Source: Deltaproteobacteria bacterium (GTDB lineage: Bacteria > Desulfobacterota > Desulfovibrionia > Desulfovibrionales > Desulfovibrionaceae). Taken from it: DNA of 5,292 nt. A model generated the notes under the pieces. The model was not told the DNA's origin. It saw nothing but the letters and a program-made list of their open reading frames with translations, and ran no database searches. This document shows, in pieces, positions 1 to 5,292 of the stretch; the first letter of the stretch is position 1, and the number at the start of each line of letters is the position of its first letter. Where the stretch lies: contig JAIRVN010000052.1 in assembly GCA_031253875.1 (NCBI GenBank), positions 1-5,292 of the forward strand. The letters are read 5' to 3'. Both the position numbers and the translations under genes were made by a program.

Positions 1-1
1 C

Positions 2-61
2 CTGTCGGTGGATGAAGTGGAACTTATCCTCGCCCAGGAGCAAAGCCGCGATCGCAATTGA
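2..61 (+). CDS. C-terminal end of an unidentified protein (partial, 5' end outside window)
   Basis: An open frame enters from the left edge and ends at TGA (59-61), giving the last 19 residues, LSVDEVELILAQEQSRDRN. The tail is hydrophilic and helix-prone, ending in a charged stretch, as many soluble bacterial proteins do. It is too short to assign a family. No other gene competes for these bases, and the neighbouring minus-strand gene ends at 130, so the two would be convergent with a 68-bp gap. I infer that it is real from its clean position and plausible composition. It could also be a chance open frame, since 19 codons is weak evidence. Confidence 0.45.
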   Translation: MSVDEVELILAQEQSRDRN

Positions 62-129
62 AGCATACCTGGCGGCGGTTATGGATGTCGCATGGACATA
101 CTTGACGGAATAGCCCGACGGATCCGGGA

Positions 130-702
130 TTATATACCAACGGCGCCGGGCGCCGGGATGAGCGGCGCGACGTCGGGCCATATGGCGCGGGCGATGCAGG
201 TCAAAATGATCGCGCCGATGCCGCATTTGCATACAGTACCCAAAAAACGCCCGACAAGGGCTCCCATGGCGGCCTGTACGGCCTTTTCGTGTCCCCCGCC
301 ACGCACGAGTTCCATGAGGTAGCAGCCAAGCCATGCGCCGGCCAGCGCGCCCAGCAAAGCTCCCAGTCCGAACAGGAAGGGCGCGCACATGATCGCGCCG
401 ATCACTGCGCCGACGAGCCCGGCGAATAAGCCGGAATTTGAAGAACCGTATCTTTTGGCTTTCAGGGCCAGCAAGCCGAATTCCAGCAGTTCGCCGAGCA
501 CGGCCAACCCGATAAGCAACGCGAAAAAACCGATATTCATCTGGTCTGAGGAACTGCTCATGTATTTCCAGACCACGGCCAGAGCAATGAGCATCCAGTT
601 TGCGGGCAGGCTGAAGAAGTTCAGCAGCAGCACAAGGACCATCAGGGCGACAAAACCCCCGGCAATGGCCAAGGCGAGAGATTGCGCGAAGATATTTTCC
701 AT
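130..702 (-). CDS. DUF456-like small integral membrane protein
   Basis: This is a 190-residue, very hydrophobic protein with ATG at 702-700 and TAA at 132-130. Membrane segments are visible at about residues 8-30, 35-48, 56-80, 91-127 (long enough for two Gly/Ala-rich helices) and 144-172. The Gly/Ala-rich middle (GLFAGLVGAVIGA, then GALLGALAGAWLG) and the later AAMGALVGRFLGT stretch match what I know of the DUF456 family, whose function is not established. The usual DUF456 length is about 150-190 residues, so it appears complete. It has a good Shine-Dalgarno (GGGAGA) inside the end of the upstream ligase gene. Its ATG shares one base with that gene's TAA, so translation is probably coupled. 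An inner-membrane location is expected. The family call rests on pattern recognition of the glycine-rich repeats, not a search. Confidence 0.8.
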   Translation of the reverse strand: MENIFAQSLALAIAGGFVALMVLVLLLNFFSLPANWMLIALAVVWKYMSSSSDQMNIGFFALLIGLAVLGELLEFGLLALKAKRYGSSNSGLFAGLVGAVIGAIMCAPFLFGLGALLGALAGAWLGCYLMELVRGGGHEKAVQAAMGALVGRFLGTVCKCGIGAIILTCIARAIWPDVAPLIPAPGAVGI

Positions 703-1997
703 TATTTCTCCCGCAGATCCAAAACTCGATTGGCCTTGCCCTCACCGGTGGGCAGACTTTCGGATTGCACCAACTCCACTTTGGGCGTGACGAGAATTTC
801 ACTTTGCAAACGGCGTGCGATCTTTTGCTGTAAACCATGTAGAACGCGCATGTCTTCCACGAAGTATTCATCGCGGATTTCCACTTTGATCTTGAGGTCT
901 TCCTTGGGGCCGTCGTTTTCGAGGACGATAAGGTAGTTCTGTCCTACTTCCGGCATGGCCATGATGACCTGTTCAATCTGCATGGGATAGATATTGACGC
1001 CTTTGACAATAAACATATCGTCCGTGCGTCCGTGGATACGATCAATGCGATGGTGCACGCGTCCGCAGGCGCAGCCGCCGGGAAGAAAACGTGTGAGATC
1101 TCGCGTACGGTATCGCAAAATAGGCATGCCGGCACGGCAAAGGGTGGTGAGCACAAGTTCGCCCGTTTCACCCGCGGCAACGTATGCGCCCGTCTCGGGG
1201 TTGATAATTTCCACGATGTAGGCGTCTTCCCACACATGCAGGCCGTTTTGTTCCTGGCATTCAAAGGCCACGCCGGGGCCGTTCATTTCGGAAAGCCCGT
1301 AGGAATTGTAGGCTTTTACGCCAAGCGCCTCTTCAACGCGCCGACGGGTCTGTTCAGTGTGAGGCTCCGCACCGATCAAAGCGATCCGCGGCGGCAGCTC
1401 CCTCGAATCTTCGCCGTTTTCACGCAACGTGTTGGCCAAAACAAGTGCATAGGAAGGGATGATATGGATGACTGTGCTTCTGAAATCCTTGATCAGCTTT
1501 ATTTGGCGCAAGGTATTGCCGGCTCCGGCCGGAATGGTCATACAGCCGAGGCGTTCCGCGCCGGCATGGATGCCAAGTCCACCGGTGAACAAGCCGTAGC
1601 CCGACATGTTTTGGAAAACATCAGAACGCCGCACCCCCACCATGTACATGCAGCGGGCCATAAGCTCGGCCCAGGAGTTCAGATCGTTGCGGGTATGACA
1701 GACAGCTATGGGCGTGCCGGTGGTGCCGCTTGAGGAGTGCACACGCACGATATCCTCGCGGGGCACGCACAGCAATCCTTCAGGATATTGGGATCGCAGG
1801 TCGTCCTTGGTGGTAAACGGGATGCGCCGGATATCGCCCGGTACACGAATGTCCGCAGGCGTAATCTTTGCCTCCGCAAAACGTTCGGCGTAGAAGGCGC
1901 AACGCCCCGCTTGCTCCACTGTGTTGCGCAGACGCACGACTTGCGCGGCTTCAATGCTTGTCCGATCCCATGTTTCAGCATGATCAAAGAATTCCAT
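702..1997 (-). CDS. paaK: Phenylacetate-CoA ligase (anaerobic type, AMP-forming)
   Basis: This 431-residue adenylate-forming enzyme is expected to convert an aryl acid (phenylacetate, possibly indoleacetate) with ATP and CoA to aryl-CoA, AMP and pyrophosphate in the cytosol. Visible motifs, in order, are: the P-loop SSSGTTGTP (residues 88-96); IGAEPH (208-213); YGLSEMNGPG (233-242); YRTRD (296-300); the hinge region GRTDDMFIVKG (323-333) followed by VNIYPMQIE; and the C-terminal GEGKANR (418-424) with the likely catalytic Lys421. The length fits the family (about 430). ATG at 1997-1995 is chosen because the protein then begins MEFFDHAETW, as family members do. The frame stays open upstream to a TTG at 2081, but that 28-residue extension has no family character. 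The Shine-Dalgarno is weak (GGA, 5 bases upstream). Cys247, His254, Cys309 and Cys311 could form a metal site. The gene is first of a two-gene unit with the DUF456-like gene. Substrate choice cannot be read from the sequence; related arylacetate-CoA ligases are possible. Confidence 0.93.
   Translation of the reverse strand: MEFFDHAETWDRTSIEAAQVVRLRNTVEQAGRCAFYAERFAEAKITPADIRVPGDIRRIPFTTKDDLRSQYPEGLLCVPREDIVRVHSSSGTTGTPIAVCHTRNDLNSWAELMARCMYMVGVRRSDVFQNMSGYGLFTGGLGIHAGAERLGCMTIPAGAGNTLRQIKLIKDFRSTVIHIIPSYALVLANTLRENGEDSRELPPRIALIGAEPHTEQTRRRVEEALGVKAYNSYGLSEMNGPGVAFECQEQNGLHVWEDAYIVEIINPETGAYVAAGETGELVLTTLCRAGMPILRYRTRDLTRFLPGGCACGRVHHRIDRIHGRTDDMFIVKGVNIYPMQIEQVIMAMPEVGQNYLIVLENDGPKEDLKIKVEIRDEYFVEDMRVLHGLQQKIARRLQSEILVTPKVELVQSESLPTGEGKANRVLDLREK
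707..712 (-). promoter_or_regulatory. Ribosome binding site of the DUF456-like gene
   Basis: On the minus strand GGGAGA lies 4 bases before the ATG at 702-700, within the last codons of the ligase gene. It supports the ATG that overlaps the ligase stop (TAATG). No separate promoter is needed for this gene. Confidence 0.6.
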
Positions 1998-2053
1998 ATG
2001 CGTCCGTAGCGTGGTCTTATGGTTTAAATGCAAAAAAGAATGGTAATCTATAT

Positions 2054-2081
2054 AGAATACCGGCGCAACTGCGCTCGACAA
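2054..2081 (-). promoter_or_regulatory. Possible sigma70-type promoter for the paaK operon
   Basis: Reading the minus strand, TTGTCG (2081-2076) and TATTCT (2059-2054) are 16 bases apart, each matching 4 of 6 consensus positions. Transcription would start near 2047 and leave a leader of about 50 bases before the ATG at 1997. The -35 box lies on the TTG that would start the rejected upstream extension of paaK, which favours the shorter protein. The assignment is weak and based on eye matching. Confidence 0.28.
2063..2074. promoter_or_regulatory. Short dyad GCGCA-AC-TGCGC, possible operator
   Basis: A perfect 5-bp inverted repeat with a 2-base centre sits between the putative -35 and -10 boxes of the paaK promoter and just upstream of the putative -35 of the opposite promoter. 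A related palindrome, ATGCGCAT, occurs at 2103-2110, at the putative -10 of the rightward promoter. The placement would suit a repressor acting on both units. Dyads this short arise by chance in GC-rich DNA, and no regulator gene is in the window. Confidence 0.18.
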
Positions 2082-2103
2082 AGCTTTCTTTATGAAGTAA
2101 AAA
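2075..2103 (+). promoter_or_regulatory. Possible promoter for the glycogen debranching operon
   Basis: TCGACA (2075-2080, 5 of 6 to TTGACA) and TAAAAA (2098-2103, 4 of 6 to TATAAT) are separated by 17 bases on the plus strand. The start would fall near 2110, giving a leader of about 110 bases to the ATG at 2223. The -35 box overlaps the -35 of the candidate leftward promoter. I saw no better rightward pair between 1998 and 2222. The evidence is weak consensus matching only. Confidence 0.25.
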
Positions 2104-2210
2104 TGCGCATAGCGCCAGATGTTCGTCGGAGCACATTTTGGATTTTCGCTGTATCGCGCTGTTTGGCCATAAGCTGCGCTGGCATCGTTCTTTTTCGCCC
2201 CTTGTTACAC

Positions 2211-2214
2211 GAGG
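2211..2214 (+). promoter_or_regulatory. Ribosome binding site deciding the start of the debranching enzyme
   Basis: GAGG lies 8 bases before the ATG at 2223-2225. The frame is open upstream to an ATG at 2028, but neither that ATG nor the one at 2104 starts a sequence resembling the family. This site therefore supports the 2223 start. Confidence 0.55.
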
Positions 2215-2222
2215 TTGTGTCC

Positions 2223-4241
2223 ATGAGTTTTGTATTTGACAAAGCCGAGTGTCAGAATATCCGCAAAGCGTTGCGCAAGGAATGGCTGCTGACGAATGGC
2301 TGCGGCGACTATTCTTCCAGCACGATTCTTGGCTGCAACACGCGCAAATACCACGGGCTGCTGGTGGTGAACGTTCCAGGCAGGCCAGGGCGTTTTGTTT
2401 TGCTGAGCGCCATTGAAATGTCGGTGCAAGGCGGAGAAAAAGAGTTTTGCTTTTCTTCCAGAAAACATCCAGGCGTGTTCCATCCGCGTGGACATGAATA
2501 TCTTGACCGCGTAGCGGTGGACGACTGGCCCAGTTTTCATTACCGTCTGGCGGATTTGTTCCTTACCCGCGAATTTGTCCTGCTGCGCAAACGGCAGGTT
2601 TTGCTCATACGCACCACTGTCCGGGTGGAAGGCGCGCATCCGCCCCTTACGTTACGGGTCAAGCCGCTTCTTGCCTTCCGGAGCTTTCACGGCACGACCA
2701 AGGCCAACCCGCATATCAACACGCAAGTTGTTTCCATCCACAACGGGGTGACGGTGCAGCCGTATCCTGACCTGCCGTCTTTGTTCATGCAGGGGGACAA
2801 GAAAACTCGTTTTCATCCCGCACCCGACTGGTACCACAATATTGAGTACCTCGTCGAAGAGGAACGCGGTTTCCCATATTCAGAAGACCTCTTCAATCCA
2901 GGGGCGTTTGAAGACCCCATTAGTCACGGTCAATCCAGCATCCTGGCCATCGGCACGGAAGAGATGAAGGCAAACCTGCACGAATTGTGGGAAGAAGAAA
3001 CCGGCAGACGCCGGACGCTTATTGCAGCAAAGGCGAGTCTGGACGCACATTTTGCGCGGGAAGCAGCCCGCTTTCTGATCACGGATCCACAGGAAAACTG
3101 GAATGTCATAGCCGGGTATCACTGGTTCGACTGTTGGGGACGCGATGCGCTGATCAGTTTGCCCGGCCTCACCTTCTGCGCGGGCAGGATGACCAAGGGC
3201 GTACGTGTTTTGCAGAATATAAGCCGTACAATGCAGGATGGTCTCGTCCCCAACTATTATTCAGGGGATGGCAGCCATGCCTGGAACTCTGCTGACGCCT
3301 CTCTATGGTATGTCTGGGCGGTACAAAAAATGTTGGCCCATGCGCCGGAACATCTGCCCGTGCTACGGGAGGAGTTTTGGCCGAAGATCAAAGAAATTCT
3401 TGTTGCCTATCAGCAAGGCAAACACCGGGACATCTATACGGACGACGCCTGCATGCTCCATGTCGGCAACGCGAACACGCAGATGACCTGGATGGATGCC
3501 CAGGTGAACGGCAGGCCGGTTACCCCGCGTTACGGATGTCCTGTGGAGATAAACGCCCTGTGGTATAACGCCCTGGCGTTTGGCGATTATCTTGGACAGC
3601 TCTTTAAAGAACCGGACTTCTGTTGCTCGCCCTTGCTCAAGATGATGCGCGAAACCTTCCGCCGCCGTTTCTGGATCAACCGCCGCGGAGGGTATCTGGC
3701 GGATGTGTGGCGCGGCGGACAAAGCGACGCGTCTATCCGGCCCAATCAGATATTTGCGATATCCTTGCCGTATCCTGTGCTGGAAGAAGAACTGCAGCCT
3801 TTTGTGGTGGAATGCGTGCGTAATCATCTGCTGACGCCTTTTGGCTTGCGCACTCTTTCCCCGAGCGATGCAGGGTACGAGGGCAGCTATGAAGGCCCCC
3901 CGGAAAAGCGTGACGCCGCCTACCACCAAGGAACAGTCTGGCCCTGGCTTTTGGGGCACTACACCGAAGCGCTGCTGCGTGTAGCTTGGGATATTCCCGC
4001 CGCAGTGAGCGCGTTACTCACCAAAGTGACGCCACTTTTCACCCAACACCTGGGCGAGGCTGGTCTGGGTTCCCTTTCTGAAATATTTGACGGTTCTCCG
4101 CCCCATTTGCCAAACGGCTGTATCGCTCAAGCTTGGAGCGTGGCCGAGTGCCTGCGTCTTCTGCGCCTGTCGCAACGCGCCGCGCCCGAAACATATGCCA
4201 AATGGGAAGTTTCGCTGCCCGAAGCAAGGAGTATGGTATAA
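2223..4241 (+). CDS. Amylo-alpha-1,6-glucosidase / glycogen debranching enzyme (GH133 type)
   Basis: This 672-residue cytosolic enzyme is expected to hydrolyse alpha-1,6 branch points in glycogen or limit dextrins. The N-terminal domain (about 1-235) carries the family's entry signature: EWLLTNGCGDYSSST (20-34) and CNTRKYHGLL (38-47). The C-terminal catalytic (alpha/alpha)6-type domain (about 285-645) shows GYHWFDCWGRDALISLPG (298-315), GLVPNYYSGDG (340-350), TWMDAQVNGRPVTPRYG (422-438), PVEINALWYNAL (440-451), RPNQIFAISLP (506-516), GLRTLSPSDAGYEG (541-554), AYHQGTVWPWLLG (566-578) and SEIFDGSPPHLPNGCIAQAW (619-638). Conserved acids that may act in catalysis include Asp308 (WGRD), Asp425 (WMDA), Glu442 (PVEIN) and Glu620 (SEIF); which one is the acid or base is not decided here. 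The length is usual for bacterial members. The start is set by GAGG at 2211 and by the N-terminal fit; an open 65-codon extension upstream is discounted. The TAA overlaps the ATG of the following glycosyltransferase, indicating one operon for glycogen turnover. It has 13 cysteines, several at positions usually filled by small residues. Confidence 0.95.
   Translation: MSFVFDKAECQNIRKALRKEWLLTNGCGDYSSSTILGCNTRKYHGLLVVNVPGRPGRFVLLSAIEMSVQGGEKEFCFSSRKHPGVFHPRGHEYLDRVAVDDWPSFHYRLADLFLTREFVLLRKRQVLLIRTTVRVEGAHPPLTLRVKPLLAFRSFHGTTKANPHINTQVVSIHNGVTVQPYPDLPSLFMQGDKKTRFHPAPDWYHNIEYLVEEERGFPYSEDLFNPGAFEDPISHGQSSILAIGTEEMKANLHELWEEETGRRRTLIAAKASLDAHFAREAARFLITDPQENWNVIAGYHWFDCWGRDALISLPGLTFCAGRMTKGVRVLQNISRTMQDGLVPNYYSGDGSHAWNSADASLWYVWAVQKMLAHAPEHLPVLREEFWPKIKEILVAYQQGKHRDIYTDDACMLHVGNANTQMTWMDAQVNGRPVTPRYGCPVEINALWYNALAFGDYLGQLFKEPDFCCSPLLKMMRETFRRRFWINRRGGYLADVWRGGQSDASIRPNQIFAISLPYPVLEEELQPFVVECVRNHLLTPFGLRTLSPSDAGYEGSYEGPPEKRDAAYHQGTVWPWLLGHYTEALLRVAWDIPAAVSALLTKVTPLFTQHLGEAGLGSLSEIFDGSPPHLPNGCIAQAWSVAECLRLLRLSQRAAPETYAKWEVSLPEARSMV
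4226..4231 (+). promoter_or_regulatory. Strong ribosome binding site of the glycosyltransferase
   Basis: AAGGAG lies within the last codons of the debranching enzyme gene, 9 bases before the ATG at 4241. It fixes the start that overlaps the upstream stop as TAATG. The ATG at 4233 is in another frame. Confidence 0.75.
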
Positions 4242-5292
4242 TGCGCGTTCTTATGCTCGGTTGGGAATTTCCTCCGCACATAAGCGGCGGCTTGGGCACG
4301 GCATGCTTCGGCATGACGCGGGCTCTCGCCAGAACGGGCACAGAGGTGATTTTCGTTTTGCCGCGTTTGCGGGAAGCCGCTGGCGCAGGCGAGCATGTCA
4401 AGCTGTGTTCGGCTTCCGGCACGTATGTCCAGCACGAAATCATACCGATTGGGGCATCTATTCGCGAACTTTGGGAAGACAGGCTGACCATACGACCGGT
4501 AGATGCCCTGCTTATTCCCTACGCCACGCCGGAAAGCTATGAAGAATACCTCAGATGGCGGCAACAGACGGATCTGGCCGGAGAGAGCGCATCTTTCTGC
4601 AAAAGTTGGGAAGGAGTCATTGAACTGAGCGGCGGATACGGGCCGAATCTGATGAGCGAGGTGTTCCGTTACAGCCAGGCTGCGGCCGCCATTGCGTTAC
4701 GGGAGGATTTCGACGTCATTCACGCACACGATTGGATGACCTATCCCGCAGGCATGCTGATTAAAAAATTGACGGGCAAACCGCTTGTGACGCATATCCA
4801 CGCTACGGAATTCGACCGTAGCGGACAGGGCGTCAACCATGAAGTGGCGCGCATTGAGCGCATGGGCATGGAATATGCTGATAGTGTCGTAGCGGTGAGC
4901 CATTTCACCAACAATATCGTGCAGGTCAATTACGGCATCTCGGCGGAAAAGATACGCGTTGTGCATAATGCCGTCGCCCGTTCCGATGTGCAGGCAAAAT
5001 ATATTGTGGCGCCGGAACAGCGCCATGAAAAAAGGATCTTGTTTCTTGGGCGGGTTACCTTTCAAAAAGGGCCTGATTATTTTATCGAAGCTGCGAAACT
5101 TGTTTTGGACATCATGCCGCATGTGCGTTTTTTTATGGCGGGCAGCGGCGATATGCTGCCGAGGATCATTCGTCGGGCCGGGCAATTGCGCATCGGCCAC
5201 CGTTTCCATTTCACAGGTTTTTTGCGCGGCAAGGATGTGGATCGGATCTTCGCCATCAGCGATTTGTATGTCATGCCGAGTGTATCGGAACC
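4241..5292 (+). CDS. GT-B glycosyltransferase, glycogen synthase-like (partial, 3' end outside window)
   Basis: The frame is open from ATG 4241 to the right edge: 350 complete codons plus two bases, with no stop. The product begins MRVLMLGWEFPPHISGGLGT, the glycine-rich N-terminal loop of GT4/GT5 nucleotide-sugar transferases. Further landmarks are DVIHAHDW (158-165), THIHATEFDRSG (184-195), VVAVSHFT (216-223), VVHNAV (240-245), the start of the C-terminal donor-binding lobe FLGRVTFQKGPDYF (268-281), AGSGD (300-304) and FTGFLRG (324-330). It ends in MPSVSEP (345 onward), the start of the acidic E-x7-E donor motif. About 50-100 residues probably remain outside. With the debranching enzyme directly upstream and overlapping, the likely role is alpha-glucan (glycogen) synthesis or extension from ADP- or UDP-glucose in the cytosol. 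The loop has Ile-Ser where classical GlgA has Lys-x before GGL, so donor and acceptor are uncertain; another GT4 activity is possible. Confidence 0.9.
   Translation, partial: MRVLMLGWEFPPHISGGLGTACFGMTRALARTGTEVIFVLPRLREAAGAGEHVKLCSASGTYVQHEIIPIGASIRELWEDRLTIRPVDALLIPYATPESYEEYLRWRQQTDLAGESASFCKSWEGVIELSGGYGPNLMSEVFRYSQAAAAIALREDFDVIHAHDWMTYPAGMLIKKLTGKPLVTHIHATEFDRSGQGVNHEVARIERMGMEYADSVVAVSHFTNNIVQVNYGISAEKIRVVHNAVARSDVQAKYIVAPEQRHEKRILFLGRVTFQKGPDYFIEAAKLVLDIMPHVRFFMAGSGDMLPRIIRRAGQLRIGHRFHFTGFLRGKDVDRIFAISDLYVMPSVSE

Noticed and set aside
85..99. Hairpin ATGTC-GCATG-GACAT in the convergent gap, as a bidirectional terminator
   Set aside because: The stem is only 5 bp with two G-C pairs and no T-tract follows on either strand. 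No convincing terminator is visible between 62 and 129.
141..155. GC-rich palindrome CGGCG-CCGGG-CGCCG
   Set aside because: It lies within the last codons of the DUF456-like gene (Pro/Ala/Gly tail) and has no T-tract, so codon composition explains it.
1032..1733. 233-codon open frame antisense to the ligase
   Set aside because: It covers the conserved core of paaK on the opposite strand and its translation looks like the shadow of a coding frame, with no recognisable domain.
1998..2081. N-terminal extension of the ligase from a TTG codon
   Set aside because: The 28 added residues do not resemble PaaK N-termini and overlap the candidate promoter. The ATG at 1997 gives the usual family length.
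2028..2222. Upstream in-frame extension of the debranching enzyme (starts at 2028 or 2104)
   Set aside because: The 65 extra residues have no family character. They lie over the divergent promoter region, while a GAGG site and the family-like N-terminus support the start at 2223.
3363..3959. 198-codon open frame antisense to the debranching enzyme
   Set aside because: It lies wholly opposite strongly conserved GH133 motifs and its product shows no recognisable domain. Open antisense frames are common in GC-rich genes.
4697..5209. 170-codon open frame antisense to the glycosyltransferase
   Set aside because: The plus-strand frame carries the full series of GT-B motifs across this interval, so the opposite frame is a shadow.

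Overview
The window reads as ordinary chromosomal DNA of a moderately GC-rich anaerobic bacterium. The gene content suggests a sulfate-reducing or related Desulfovibrio-like deltaproteobacterium: an anaerobic-type phenylacetate-CoA ligase, a bacterial GH133 glycogen debranching enzyme directly followed by an 'EFPPHISGGLG'-type glycosyltransferase, and cysteine-rich cytosolic enzymes. This taxonomic placement is inferred from family knowledge, not from a marker gene.

Layout. (1) Bases 2-61 are the last 19 codons and stop of a plus-strand gene entering from the left. (2) A short convergent gap (62-129) separates it from a minus-strand pair, read right to left: a phenylacetate-CoA ligase (paaK-type, 702-1997), then a small DUF456-like membrane protein (130-702). 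The two are joined by a TAATG stop/start overlap. (3) A 225-bp divergent intergenic region (1998-2222) holds the upstream signals of both transcription units. It contains weak promoter-like boxes in both directions and a short GCGCA-AC-TGCGC dyad. (4) A plus-strand pair follows: an amylo-alpha-1,6-glucosidase / glycogen debranching enzyme (2223-4241) and a GT-B glycosyltransferase (4241 to beyond the right edge). These are also joined by a TAATG overlap, with a strong AAGGAG site in front of the second gene. The glycosyltransferase is cut by the window edge inside the family's acidic 'P-S-V-S-E-P' motif.

The plus-strand pair forms a glycogen / alpha-glucan cassette: the debranching enzyme removes alpha-1,6 branches and the transferase probably builds or extends alpha-glucan from a nucleotide sugar. 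The minus-strand pair probably activates aryl acids such as phenylacetate or indoleacetate to CoA thioesters, as in aromatic amino acid catabolism of anaerobes; the role of its membrane-protein partner is unknown. No RNA genes, mobile elements, CRISPR arrays or sizeable repeats were seen. I found no convincing new system. The best leads are the non-classical glycogen synthase signature, a possible zinc site in the ligase, and the tight coupling of the ligase to an uncharacterised membrane protein.
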